From Parasulfuritortus sp037439465 (GTDB lineage: Bacteria; Pseudomonadota; Gammaproteobacteria; Burkholderiales; Thiobacillaceae), in NCBI GenBank assembly GCA_037439465.1, contig JBBIVX010000009.1, positions 28,986-92,985 on the forward strand: a stretch of DNA of 64,000 bases. The letters are read 5' to 3'. The translations under genes were made by a program, and so were the position numbers. Within the stretch, counting starts at the first letter, position 1; every line of letters starts with the position of its first letter. Positions 15,052 to 24,102 of the stretch are shown piece by piece. A model generated the notes under the pieces. It saw only the letters and a program-made list of their open reading frames with translations. It searched no databases and had not been told where the DNA came from.

Positions 15052-16251
15052 ATGACTGACGTTACCTGCCTGTCCGCCGACTGCAGCAAAAGCAAACCCT
15101 TCTGGGCGTTGTTGGCCCTGGGTGGCCTGGTACTTCTGGGAACTTTCATCGCCTATTTCTATGTGGAGCATCACGGCCACATCGTCACCGGCATGAACAA
15201 CCAGATCGTCTGGGGCCTGCCGCACGTCTTCGCGGTCTTTCTCATCGTTGCCGCCTCGGGTGTACTCAACGTCGCCTCCATCGGTTCGGTATTCGGCAAG
15301 AAGATGTACAAGGCGCGCGCGCGTCTATCCGCCCTTCTGGCCCTGACCATTCTGACCGGCGGCCTGGCCGTGCTGGTGCTGGACCTCGGTCGCTCGGATC
15401 GCCTGATCGTGGCCATGACCCACTACAATTTCAAATCCATCTTTGCCCTCAACATGATTTTCTACAATGGCTTCTTCGCCATCGTAGGCCTGTATCTCCT
15501 GACCATGATGGATAAGAAATTCAAGCCCTGGTACAAGCCGGTCGGCTTCCTGGCCTTCATCTGGCGGCTGGCGCTGACCACCGCCACCGGTTCCATCTTC
15601 GGCTTTCTGGTGGCACGGGCCGGCTACAACTCGGCCCTCTACGCGCCGATGTTCATCATCTACTCCTTCGCCTATGGCCTGGCCTGCTTCATCGTGGTCC
15701 AGGCCGCCATGTACAAGTGGAATGCCATCGAGATCGACGCCGCCGTTCTTGGCCGGCTGAAGAACCTGCTCGCCACCTTTGTCGCCGCCGCCTTGTACTT
15801 CACCGTCGTGCTGCATCTGACCAATATGTACTTTGCCAAGCAGTGGGACTTCGAGCGTTTTCTCCTGTCCGAAGGCGGTATCTTCACTTTCATGTTCTGG
15901 GTCGGCCAGGTGGTCATCGGCGGCATCCTGCCGCTGCTCCTGATCTTCAGCCCCAGTACCGGCAAGCAGCCGGCCATGCTAGTCATTGCCGCGCTGCTGG
16001 TCATCGTCGGCGGCCATGCCCAGATGTATGTCACCATCGTCGGCGGTCAAGCCTTCCCGCTCGACATCTTTCCCGGATACGCGGAATCCAGCAGCTTCTT
16101 CGATGGCGTAGTGCATACCTATAGCCCCTCCATCTGGGAGGTGCTGCTGGCGGTGGGCGGCATTGCCACTACGTTCCTGCTCACCACGATGGCCGTGCGT
16201 GTCTTCAAGTTTCTGCCCGAGGACAATCCCAAGGACTCCACCCAGCACTGA
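15052..16251 (+). CDS. dsrP: DsrP, NrfD/PsrC-type integral membrane subunit
   Basis: The 399-residue, roughly ten-helix membrane protein of the NrfD family has a short N-terminal tail with two cysteines and a long series of hydrophobic segments. It forms the second quinone-reactive module of DsrMKJOP, paired with DsrO. The ATG is 3 nt after the dsrO stop. A strong symmetrical terminator hairpin follows 35 nt after its stop, separating it from dsrN. Confidence 0.95.
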   Translation: MTDVTCLSADCSKSKPFWALLALGGLVLLGTFIAYFYVEHHGHIVTGMNNQIVWGLPHVFAVFLIVAASGVLNVASIGSVFGKKMYKARARLSALLALTILTGGLAVLVLDLGRSDRLIVAMTHYNFKSIFALNMIFYNGFFAIVGLYLLTMMDKKFKPWYKPVGFLAFIWRLALTTATGSIFGFLVARAGYNSALYAPMFIIYSFAYGLACFIVVQAAMYKWNAIEIDAAVLGRLKNLLATFVAAALYFTVVLHLTNMYFAKQWDFERFLLSEGGIFTFMFWVGQVVIGGILPLLLIFSPSTGKQPAMLVIAALLVIVGGHAQMYVTIVGGQAFPLDIFPGYAESSSFFDGVVHTYSPSIWEVLLAVGGIATTFLLTTMAVRVFKFLPEDNPKDSTQH

Positions 16252-16286
16252 GCTGGCGTGAGTGGCGTCGGCAGGACCAGATGGGC

Positions 16287-16321
16287 AGCAAAAAGCCGAC
16301 TAATACTGTCGGCTTTTTGCT
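16287..16321 (+). terminator. Intrinsic terminator between dsrP and dsrN
   Basis: Perfect 14-bp stem AGCAAAAAGCCGAC/GTCGGCTTTTTGCT with a 7-nt loop. The T5 lies inside the stem, and A5 on the other arm makes it look bidirectional. It should end or attenuate the dsrA-to-dsrP message. Confidence 0.7.
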
Positions 16322-16343
16322 CAAGCACTGGTAAACTATTGGC

Positions 16344-17738
16344 ATGGCCGCCCTGTATCTCTCCGCCGCCCACAAATCATCCGGCAAGACCACCGTGACG
16401 CTGGGCTTGTGCCGTGCCCTGTCGAGGCATGGCCTGCGCCTGCAACTCTTCAAGAAGGGGCCGGACTATATCGATCCGATCTGGCATGCCGTGGCCAGCG
16501 GGCGTCCCTCCTACAACCTGGATTTCCGCCTGATGCAGCCTGGCGAGATCGATGATCTCTACAACCGCCAGGCCGCGGCGGCCGACCTGGCCCTCATCGA
16601 GGGCAACAAGGGACTCTATGACGGTATGGATGTCGCGGGTAGCGACAGCAATGCCGCTCTGGCAAAACAATTGAACCTGCCTGTGGTACTGGTCATTGAC
16701 AGCATCGGCATCACCCGTGGAGTGGCGCCCCTGCTGCTGGGCTACCAGTCCTTCGACCCGGCCGTGCGCATCGCCGGCGTCATTCTCAACAAGGTGGGCG
16801 GGCCGCGCCATGAGGGTAAACTGCGCGCCGTCATCGAGCATTACACCGATATTCCCGTGCTCGGGGCCATACCCAAGGATGCTCGCCTGCTGATCGAGGA
16901 ACGCCATCTCGGACTGGTGCCCGGTAACGAGGATGCGATAGCCGAACAACGTATCGAGGCCATCGCCGACGTCATCGCCGCGCATGTCGATCTGGTGGCG
17001 CTGCGGCGGGCCGCCACGGCAGCACCGCCGGCGCGCCTTTGCAAATCCGAGCTGTCCAGGCCCGCTAGCCGTCGGGCGCTACGCATCGCCATTGCTCGTG
17101 ACCGCGCTTTTGGTTTTTATTACAGCGAGGATATCGATACCCTCACCGATAGCGGCGCTGAACTCGTGCCCCTGGACACTCTGAGAGATACGGCACTGCC
17201 CGATGTGGACGGTCTCATCATCGGCGGCGGCTTTCCTGAGTCCTTCATCGCCGACCTGGCCGCCAACCGCAGTCTGAAACGGGATATCCGGCAGGCGGTC
17301 GAGGCCGGCCTGCCGGTGTACGCCGAATGCGGCGGGCTCATGTACCTTGCCCGCTCCATCCGCTGGAACGATCAGTGCGGCGACATGGTCGGCCTCATTC
17401 CCGGCGACGCCGTGATGGGCAGCCGTCCGGTCGGACGCGGCTATGCCAGCGTGCGTGAAACCGGGGCCTCACCCCTCGGCGTCATCGCCGGGCGCGAGCA
17501 CCAGGCGCATGAATTTCATCATTCCCACTTGGAAAATCTACCCGACGGCCTGACCTATGCCTATGACGTGACCCGCGGTCACGGCATCGACGGTCGCCAT
17601 GACGGTTACGTTCAACAGAATCTGCTCGCTGCTTACTGCCACCGGCGGGGCTCGGGCGAACACGGCTGGATTCGCGCCTTCCTGGCGAAGGTACAAACCC
17701 GGGCCGATCAACGCAACGCGGCCGAACTGGCCGCCTGA
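16344..17738 (+). CDS. dsrN: DsrN, siroheme amidase (CobB/CbiA-like glutamine amidotransferase)
   Basis: The 464-residue protein resembles cobyrinic acid a,c-diamide synthase. It has an N-terminal ATP-binding domain with P-loop-like SSGKTTVTLG and a C-terminal class-I amidotransferase domain with nucleophile Cys in AECGGLMYL and catalytic His in AHEFHHS. DsrN amidates siroheme to the siroamide form used by DsrAB. No clear ribosome site precedes ATG 16344; TAAACT at 16332 lies 6 nt before it. The terminator upstream implies read-through or a separate promoter. Confidence 0.93.
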   Translation: MAALYLSAAHKSSGKTTVTLGLCRALSRHGLRLQLFKKGPDYIDPIWHAVASGRPSYNLDFRLMQPGEIDDLYNRQAAAADLALIEGNKGLYDGMDVAGSDSNAALAKQLNLPVVLVIDSIGITRGVAPLLLGYQSFDPAVRIAGVILNKVGGPRHEGKLRAVIEHYTDIPVLGAIPKDARLLIEERHLGLVPGNEDAIAEQRIEAIADVIAAHVDLVALRRAATAAPPARLCKSELSRPASRRALRIAIARDRAFGFYYSEDIDTLTDSGAELVPLDTLRDTALPDVDGLIIGGGFPESFIADLAANRSLKRDIRQAVEAGLPVYAECGGLMYLARSIRWNDQCGDMVGLIPGDAVMGSRPVGRGYASVRETGASPLGVIAGREHQAHEFHHSHLENLPDGLTYAYDVTRGHGIDGRHDGYVQQNLLAAYCHRRGSGEHGWIRAFLAKVQTRADQRNAAELAA

Positions 17739-17753
17739 CACAAGGACCACGAC

Positions 17754-18116
17754 ATGATCAGTCTTACCAAACCCGCCGCCGAGCAAGTCGCCCGTGCCGC
17801 CGCCGAAACCGGCGCGGAAAACATGGGCCTGCGCATCGCCGCCAAGGTCAACGATGCCGGTGTACTGGAATTCGGCATGGGTTTCGACGACGAACGCACC
17901 GACGACACCATCGTCGAGTCCTACGGCGTTACTCTGCTCATCCACCCCAACAGCGCCGAGTTGCTCAATGGTGTCACCATCGACTTCGCCGAAGTCGCCC
18001 CCGGGGAATCGCGCTTTGTCTTCATGCTGCCCGAGATGAGCAGCGGCAGTAGTTGCGGTTCGGGCGGCTGCGGTGGCGGCAGTTGTGGCTCGGGCGGCTG
18101 CGGCAGCGCCAGCTAA
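17754..18116 (+). CDS. dsrR: DsrR, A-type scaffold-like protein with a Cys/Gly tail
   Basis: Residues 1-95 match the IscA/SufA/ErpA fold, but the internal cysteine and the CxC of true A-type carriers are absent, as known for DsrR. Instead the C-terminus is a Ser/Gly-rich tail with Cys101, Cys106, Cys111 and Cys116, each exactly five residues apart (CGSGGCGGGS then CGSGGCGSAS). The DNA under the tail is a near-duplicate of about 30 nt, so it probably arose by tandem duplication. DsrR of Allochromatium affects expression of the sulfur pathway; the tail could bind metal or sulfane sulfur here. Confidence 0.9.
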   Translation: MISLTKPAAEQVARAAAETGAENMGLRIAAKVNDAGVLEFGMGFDDERTDDTIVESYGVTLLIHPNSAELLNGVTIDFAEVAPGESRFVFMLPEMSSGSSCGSGGCGGGSCGSGGCGSAS

Positions 18117-18162
18117 TTCGCCGACGGGGTGAGAAGTGGTGGATGACAACACCCGTACTGCA

Positions 18163-18188
18163 TCACTCGTCACCCTGTCACTCGTCAC
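18163..18188. repeat. Intergenic repeat-word element D
   Basis: TCACTCGTCAC occurs at 18163-18173 and again at 18178-18188 in the dsrR-cysG gap, followed by related GTCAC words up to about 18198. The same 11-mer is at 3713-3723. Confidence 0.6.
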
Positions 18189-18205
18189 ACTGTCACTGGT
18201 TTGAT

Positions 18206-19645
18206 ATGGACTATTTACCGATTTTTCTCGACCTCAAGGGCAAGAACGCCTTGGTGGTCGGCGGCGGCGAGGCGGCTGCACGCAAAGCCACCTTGCTGCT
18301 GGCCGCCGGTGCCTGGGTGACCGTAGTCGCACCGGGGTCGCTGGCCGGGTCTTTCAACACCCTCACCAGTACCGACCGTCTCATTCACCGCCAATGCGAA
18401 TTCGAACCCGGCTTGCTCACCGGCATGGAAGTGGTCTTCGCCGCCAGCCAGGATATGGCGCGCGACCAGGCCGTTTTCGAGGCGGCAAGGGCACGCCACC
18501 TGCCGGTCAACGTGGTCGACAAGCCGGAGATATGTAGCTTCATCATGCCCAGCATCATCGACCGTTCGCCAGTGGTGGTGGCCGTTTCCAGCGGCGGCGA
18601 GGCTCCGGTGTTGTCACGCCTGTTGCGTGCCCGCCTGGAAACCCTGATTCCCGCCGCCTATGGCCGCCTGGCAACCCTGGCCGGCCGCTTCAAGACCCAG
18701 GTGCGCAAGCATTTCCCCACAACCGAAGGCCGGCGCAAGTTCTGGGAAAAGGCACTGCTCTCGCCCGTTGCCGAAATGGTCTTCGCCGGCCGCGAACAGG
18801 AAGCCGAACACACATTGGCCAGGATGCTGACAGCAAGCGAAACGGCCATGGCTGTGGGTGAGGTCTATCTGGTCGGCGCCGGCCCAGGCAACCCAGACCT
18901 GCTCACCTTCCGCGCTCTGAGGCTGATGCAGCAGGCCGACGTCGTGGTCTATGACCGTCTGGTCAGTCCACCCATACTCGACATGTGCCGGCGCGACGCC
19001 GACCGCTTCTACGTCGGCAAGGAACGCGACCACCACGCCGTGCCGCAGGGCGAGATCAACATGATACTGGTGCGTCTGGCCAGGGAGGGTAAGCGTGTTC
19101 TGCGCCTCAAGGGCGGCGACCCGTTCATCTTCGGCCGCGGTGGCGAGGAGATAGAGACCTTGCGCGAGCATGGCGTACCGTTTCAGGTAGTACCGGCGGT
19201 GACCGCGGCGGCGGGTGTGGCCTCCTATGCCGGCATCCCACTCACCCACCGCGACCATGCCCAGGCCCTGATCCTGGTCACCGGCCACCTCAAGGACGGG
19301 AGCATGGACCTGGACTGGGACATGCTCTGCCGCCCGCGCCAGACCCTGGTCATTTACATGGGTCTGAAGGGACTGGTGACTCTGTGCGAAGAGATGCGGC
19401 GCCATGGCCTGCCCGGCGACACCCCGGCCGCCATCGTACAGCAGGGCACCACACTCAATCAGAAGACGGTGATCGGCACCCTGGCCACCCTGCCGGCCCT
19501 GGCCGCTGCGGCTGAACTGAAACCGCCGACCCTCATCATCGTCGGCAGTGTCGTCAGTCTGCACGAGAAACTCAACTGGTTCCACCCGGAACCGACGGCC
19601 GACGACCACTGGCATACGCCGCTGGATCAACCGGCAAGCATGTGA
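18206..19645 (+). CDS. cysG: Siroheme synthase CysG (trifunctional)
   Basis: The 479-residue enzyme makes siroheme from uroporphyrinogen III. The N-terminal CysG(B) domain (about 1-210) has an NAD-binding GGGEAAARKA motif and carries dehydrogenase and ferrochelatase activities. The C-terminal SUMT domain (about 215-460) has VYLVGAGPGNPDLLT and the SAM loop LKGGDPFIFGRGGEE. Siroheme is the cofactor of DsrAB and is amidated by DsrN, which explains its place at the end of the dsr locus. ATG 18206 is the natural start; upstream in-frame codons are repeat sequence. Confidence 0.96.
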   Translation: MDYLPIFLDLKGKNALVVGGGEAAARKATLLLAAGAWVTVVAPGSLAGSFNTLTSTDRLIHRQCEFEPGLLTGMEVVFAASQDMARDQAVFEAARARHLPVNVVDKPEICSFIMPSIIDRSPVVVAVSSGGEAPVLSRLLRARLETLIPAAYGRLATLAGRFKTQVRKHFPTTEGRRKFWEKALLSPVAEMVFAGREQEAEHTLARMLTASETAMAVGEVYLVGAGPGNPDLLTFRALRLMQQADVVVYDRLVSPPILDMCRRDADRFYVGKERDHHAVPQGEINMILVRLAREGKRVLRLKGGDPFIFGRGGEEIETLREHGVPFQVVPAVTAAAGVASYAGIPLTHRDHAQALILVTGHLKDGSMDLDWDMLCRPRQTLVIYMGLKGLVTLCEEMRRHGLPGDTPAAIVQQGTTLNQKTVIGTLATLPALAAAAELKPPTLIIVGSVVSLHEKLNWFHPEPTADDHWHTPLDQPASM

Positions 19646-19657
19646 TCCACGCAACGA

Positions 19658-19676
19658 CGGCGAGGCCCCCTCGCCG
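19658..19676. other. Hairpin between convergent cysG and the acyl-CoA synthetase gene
   Basis: Perfect 8-bp stem CGGCGAGG/CCTCGCCG with loop CCC, lying between two convergent stop codons. No T-run, so any terminator role would need Rho. Confidence 0.4.
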
Positions 19677-19691
19677 CGCTCGCCCCTGTCG

Positions 19692-22370
19692 CTAGAGCTC
19701 GCGACTAACACGCTTGATGCCGTCATCCTCAGGATGCGGCTCGATGTGAAAACCCAGGCCCTGGCAGAGCTTGACCATCTTGAAATTGGTCTTCAGCACC
19801 TCGCCTTCCATCCTCAGCATCCCTCTGGCACGGGCCACGTCCATCAGTACGTCCATCAGTTTATGGGCGATACCCTGGTGCTGCCATTTGTCATCCACCA
19901 CCAGGGCGAATTCACAGGACTCGCCGTCCGGGTTGATCGCATAGCGGGCCACCCCCAACTCCACCTCGCGGCCATCTTCCATGGTGACGGCAAGCAGCGC
20001 CATCTCGCGGTCATAGTCTATCTGGGTCAGCCTGACCAGCATGTTGTGCGACAGTTCCTGCACGGCATCCATATAGCGGAAATACTTGGTCTCCGCCGAC
20101 AGCCCGCGCACGAACTCCTGCGTCATGTCAGCATCTTCCGGACGGATCGGGCGGATGGTCACATCGGCACCGGTGGGCAATTGCCAGCGGGTCACCAGAT
20201 CCACCGGGTAAGGGTGGATCGCCATGTGATCATAGTGGTCGGCCGACGGCGGGCGCGGTGCGATGACGATACGGGCGTCGGCCGCCATGGCGCCCTGCTC
20301 ATCGACAAGCAAGGGATTGATGTCCAGTTCCTTCAACCAGGGCAACTCGCAGACCATCTCTGACACCCGCTTGAGGATGTCCTCCAGGGCCGCCATGTTC
20401 GCCGCCGGCCGGTTGCGGAACTCTCTCAGCAGCTTGGCAATGCGGGTACGCTTGATGAGATCGCGCACCAGATAGGTATTCAGCGGCGGCAGGCTCACGG
20501 CGCGATCCTGCATCGCCTCAACATCGACCCCGCCGCCGCCGAAGGCGATGACCGGTCCCAGCACCGGATCGGTTACCACCCCCACCAGCACCTCGCGGGC
20601 ATGCGGCCGCAGCACCATGGGCTCGATCACCACGCCGTCAAGCACGGCGCCGGACTGATGTCTGCGCACCTCCGCCAGCATCTCGGCATAGGCACTGCGC
20701 ACCGCCTGGCCACTGGACAGGCCGAGGCGGACGCCGCCGACATCGGATTTGTGGCTGATGTCGGGGGAGTTGACCTTCATCGCCACCGGGAAGCCGATCT
20801 GCTGGGCCATCAACATCGCCTCGGTGGGGTTGCGGGCAATCAGGGTCTGCGCCACCGGGATATGAAACGCCGACAGCAACGCCTTCGATTCCACCTCGTT
20901 GAGAAGATGGCGGCCCTGCGCCAGGGCGCTCTCGATGATGAGGCGCGCGCCCTCCACGTCGGGTTCGGCATCGCGCGACATGGCGCCGGGCGTCTGCATC
21001 AATTGACGCTGATTTTCGTAATAGGCCGAGATGAAGGAAAACACTTCCACCGCCGGCTCCGGCGAGAAGAAAGATGGAATGCCGGCCTCCTTGAACAAAT
21101 GACGCCCTGCGGCAACCTGGGTCTCGCCCATCCAGCAGGTGATCACCGGCTTATTCGATGTCTTGGCCACCTCGATCACCGCCTGCGCCGCTTCAGTTGG
21201 CCGCGTCATGGCCTGCGGCGTCAACATGGCGAGAACGCCATCGACGCCGGAATCGGCCAGACATATTTCCATGGCGGCGCGGTAACGCTCGGCGCCGGCG
21301 TCACCGATGATATCCACCGGATTGGCTTGCGACCAGTTGGCGGGCAATACCGCATTCAGTCGCTCGATTGACAGCGGCGACAGCGCCGCCAGTTGCAGAC
21401 ACAGATCGACGGCCCGGTCGGTGGCCATCACGCCTGGACCACCGCCATTGGTGACGATGCATAGCCGATTGCCGCCGGGGTGAATATGGGATGACAAGGC
21501 CTGGGCGCAGGTAAAGAGTTGCAGAATGCTGTTCACCCGCACCACGCCGGCACGGCGCACCAAGGCGTCGAAAACGTCGTCGGCGCCGACCAGGGCGCCA
21601 GTGTGCGACGCCACCGCTTTCGAACCGGCCTCGTGCCGGCCCACTTTCACCAGCACCACCGGCTTCAGCCTGGCGGTGGCGCGCAGGGCGCTCATGAAAC
21701 GACGGGCATCACGGATACCTTCTATGTACATAAGTATGCCGCGGGTGGCCATATCATGCGCCAGGTAATCGAGTATCTCGCCGAAATCCAGGTCGGCCGA
21801 GGCGCCGCTCGAAACCACGCTGGAAAAACCGATGCCGTTTGCTTCCGCCCAGTCGAGCAGGGCGGTGCAGATGGCGCCCGACTGGGAAACCAGTGCCAAG
21901 TCGCCAGGCATGGCGATGCTGGCGCCGAAGGTGGCATTGAGGCCGATAGCCGGGCGCTGTATACCCAGACAGTTGGGGCCGATCAGGCGAATGTCGTGCC
22001 TATGGGCCGCGGCCAGCAAGGCCTCCTCCTGCCGCGCGCCCTCCAACCCGACCTCACGGAAGCCCGCCGACAGAACCACCGCGTAGCGCACACCACGCTC
22101 ACCGGCGGCATCGAGGATGGCTGGCACGGTACGCGCCGGCGTGGCGACGATGACGAGATCGGGTGTCTCCGGCAGATCATAGACGCTGTGATAGCACAGC
22201 TCGCCAAAAATCAGATCATGCTTGGGGTTGATAGGGTAGGCGATGCCCTTGAAATTCGCTTTCCTGATGTTCTGGAAGATGATGCCGGCAACAGAATCCT
22301 CACGCTCGCTGGCGCCGAACACGGCGATGGAGCGCGGGTTGAACAAGGGGTGCAGATAATGGGCGCTCAT
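19692..22370 (-). CDS. ADP-forming acyl-CoA synthetase-like protein with C-terminal GNAT domain (PatZ/Pka type)
   Basis: The 892-residue protein has the domain order CoA-binding Rossmann (about 10-135), succinyl-CoA ligase-like flavodoxin domains (to about 460), ATP-grasp (about 480-705) and a GNAT acetyltransferase domain (about 735-892). His256 in the SHTGALVG motif is the phospho-His of active ADP-forming acyl-CoA synthetases and is present. Proteins of this build include PatZ/Pka lysine acetyltransferases, in which the synthetase part senses acetyl-CoA. It is divergent from an HDAC-family gene. Its ribosome site is weak (TAAGG). Confidence 0.88.
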   Translation of the reverse strand: MSAHYLHPLFNPRSIAVFGASEREDSVAGIIFQNIRKANFKGIAYPINPKHDLIFGELCYHSVYDLPETPDLVIVATPARTVPAILDAAGERGVRYAVVLSAGFREVGLEGARQEEALLAAAHRHDIRLIGPNCLGIQRPAIGLNATFGASIAMPGDLALVSQSGAICTALLDWAEANGIGFSSVVSSGASADLDFGEILDYLAHDMATRGILMYIEGIRDARRFMSALRATARLKPVVLVKVGRHEAGSKAVASHTGALVGADDVFDALVRRAGVVRVNSILQLFTCAQALSSHIHPGGNRLCIVTNGGGPGVMATDRAVDLCLQLAALSPLSIERLNAVLPANWSQANPVDIIGDAGAERYRAAMEICLADSGVDGVLAMLTPQAMTRPTEAAQAVIEVAKTSNKPVITCWMGETQVAAGRHLFKEAGIPSFFSPEPAVEVFSFISAYYENQRQLMQTPGAMSRDAEPDVEGARLIIESALAQGRHLLNEVESKALLSAFHIPVAQTLIARNPTEAMLMAQQIGFPVAMKVNSPDISHKSDVGGVRLGLSSGQAVRSAYAEMLAEVRRHQSGAVLDGVVIEPMVLRPHAREVLVGVVTDPVLGPVIAFGGGGVDVEAMQDRAVSLPPLNTYLVRDLIKRTRIAKLLREFRNRPAANMAALEDILKRVSEMVCELPWLKELDINPLLVDEQGAMAADARIVIAPRPPSADHYDHMAIHPYPVDLVTRWQLPTGADVTIRPIRPEDADMTQEFVRGLSAETKYFRYMDAVQELSHNMLVRLTQIDYDREMALLAVTMEDGREVELGVARYAINPDGESCEFALVVDDKWQHQGIAHKLMDVLMDVARARGMLRMEGEVLKTNFKMVKLCQGLGFHIEPHPEDDGIKRVSREL

Positions 22371-22431
22371 GGGAGGTTGCCTTAAATAACCAAGAGGAAG
22401 GCGTCGTTATGACGCAGTGCACAACAACATT

Positions 22432-22460
22432 ATCATAGCCGCCAAACGGTTACCTGGCCA
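22432..22460 (-). promoter_or_regulatory. Candidate promoter for the acyl-CoA synthetase/GNAT gene
   Basis: Reading the minus strand: TGGCCA (22455-22460), a 17-nt spacer, then TATGAT (22432-22437), matching 4/6 and 5/6 of consensus. It lies in the 136-nt divergent gap shared with the deacetylase gene. Confidence 0.35.
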
Positions 22461-22506
22461 TCGATTCCAGCGTATATTTCGGCAGGATCGGACCGGCCTT
22501 GAGCAC

Positions 22507-23430
22507 ATGCATACCGCCTACATTTCGCACCCAATCTGTCTCAAGCATTTCATGGGCCATCACCACCCCGAAAGCCCGGCGCGGCTGCGGGCCATCGAAG
22601 ACCGCCTGCACGCCGCCCAAATATTCGATTACCTGCGCCATCATGATGCCCCGCTGGCGCATCGGGCGCAGCTGACGCGGGTGCACGACAGCGATTACAT
22701 CGACCGGGTGGAGGCCGCCGCGCCGAACGAGGGCCTGATCGACCTCGACGGCGACACTGCCATGTGTGCCTACACCCTGGAGGCCGCCTACCACGCCGCC
22801 GGCGCCGGCATCCTGGCGGTGGATTGGATCATGGCGGCCAAAGTGGAGAACGCCTTCATCGCCTGTCGTCCGCCTGGGCACCATGCCACCCGCAACCAGT
22901 CCATGGGTTTTTGCATCTTCAACAACGTCGCCATCGCCGCCGCCCACGCCCTGGAGGCGCACGGCCTCGCGCGGGTGGCCATCGTCGATTTCGACGTGCA
23001 TCACGGCAACGGCACCGAGGATATTTTCAGGGATGACCCGCGGGTGATGCTGGTCTCCACCTTTCAGCACCCCTTTTATCCGCACTGCGGCGCCGACACC
23101 GTGAGCGACCACATCATCAACATTCCATTACCGGCCGGCACCACCGGCAAGGCCTATAGGGCGGCCTTCGAGGCCAGGGCGTTGCCGGCGCTGGAGAGAT
23201 TCGCGCCAAAGATGCTGTTCATTTCGGCCGGCTTCGACGGCCACCGGGAAGATGACATGGGCCAGTTCGGCTTGCTGGAAGCGGACTACGTCTGGATCAC
23301 CGAGCAGGTCATGAATATCGCCGCCCGCCACGCCAGTCAGCGCATCGTGTCGACCCTTGAAGGCGGCTACGACCTCAGTTCCCTGGGTCGCAGCGTGGCC
23401 GCCCACGTCAAGACTCTGGCTGGGCTTTGA
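22507..23430 (+). CDS. HDAC-family (acetoin utilisation-type) deacetylase
   Basis: The 307-residue arginase-fold zinc hydrolase keeps the catalytic residues: the His pair in PPGHHATR (125-126), the zinc ligands Asp163 and His165 in DFDVHHGNGT, and the third Asp in SAGFDGH. It is expected to remove acyl groups from lysines, polyamines or other amides in the cytoplasm. ATG 22507 is taken; an upstream in-frame ATG at 22417 lacks family-like residues. Divergent pairing with a GNAT/acyl-CoA synthetase protein suggests a reversible acylation pair. Its TGA abuts the stop of the convergent response regulator (TGATCA). Confidence 0.88.
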   Translation: MHTAYISHPICLKHFMGHHHPESPARLRAIEDRLHAAQIFDYLRHHDAPLAHRAQLTRVHDSDYIDRVEAAAPNEGLIDLDGDTAMCAYTLEAAYHAAGAGILAVDWIMAAKVENAFIACRPPGHHATRNQSMGFCIFNNVAIAAAHALEAHGLARVAIVDFDVHHGNGTEDIFRDDPRVMLVSTFQHPFYPHCGADTVSDHIINIPLPAGTTGKAYRAAFEARALPALERFAPKMLFISAGFDGHREDDMGQFGLLEADYVWITEQVMNIAARHASQRIVSTLEGGYDLSSLGRSVAAHVKTLAGL

Positions 23431-24102
23431 TCAGTTCTTCTTTACCGTCTCCAGCCCTGGCGCCAGCTTATGCTCCACGGCGAACACCGCGGCCTCGACG
23501 CGGGAGGATAGATTGAGTTTGGCCAGTATGTGACGGACGTGCAGCTTGACAGTGTCGTAACTGATCACCAGGGCGCGCGCGATGGCCTTGTTGCTTTCGC
23601 CCTTGGCCAGATGTGCGAGTATCTCCAGCTCCCGCTGGGTGAGGCTGTTGAGCACGGAGTCGGCAGAGCTGGATTTGTTGTCGATGAGTCCGATCAACTT
23701 GGCAGTCATGCCCGGCGCCACCACGGTCTCGCCCTTGAGCGCCCGCTGCACCGCGTCCACCACTTCATCCGGCTCCATGCTCTTCAGCAGGTAGCCGTTG
23801 GCGCCGGCGCGCAGGGCGCGGGCCAGGTCCTCCTCCGCCTCACGCACGGTGAGGATGAGGATGGGCAGCTCGAAGCCCTCGCCACGCAGCTCCTGCATCA
23901 GGCTGATGCCATCGGTGCCAGGCATGTTGAGATCAAGCAGGAGCAGATTCGGCTGCTGCTCGCGCAGCAGCTTTTGCACCTCGGCGGGATTGCCAGTCAT
24001 GGCAACGACCTTGAGCAGTCCATCCCGTTCCAACAATTCCGCCAAGCCCTTGCGGAACAAGGTATGGTCGTCCACCAGGATGAGTCGCGGTGGCCGGCTC
24101 AT
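23431..24102 (-). CDS. NarL/FixJ-family response regulator
   Basis: The 223-residue protein has a receiver domain (about 5-120) with acidic pair Asp11-Asp12, phospho-acceptor Asp57 (LLLLDLNMPG) and a conserved Lys in LLKSM. A LuxR-type helix-turn-helix follows (about 150-215, LTQRELEILAHLAKGESNKAIA and VKLHVRHIL). It is a DNA-binding transcription factor activated by the kinase encoded just upstream, with which it overlaps by ATGA. The NarL likeness suggests nitrate or redox control, but targets cannot be read from sequence. Confidence 0.92.
   Translation of the reverse strand: MSRPPRLILVDDHTLFRKGLAELLERDGLLKVVAMTGNPAEVQKLLREQQPNLLLLDLNMPGTDGISLMQELRGEGFELPILILTVREAEEDLARALRAGANGYLLKSMEPDEVVDAVQRALKGETVVAPGMTAKLIGLIDNKSSSADSVLNSLTQRELEILAHLAKGESNKAIARALVISYDTVKLHVRHILAKLNLSSRVEAAVFAVEHKLAPGLETVKKN

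Noticed and set aside
22417..22506. N-terminal extension of the deacetylase from ATG 22417
   Set aside because: The extension is basic and not family-like, and the conserved fold begins at MHTAYISHP (22507).
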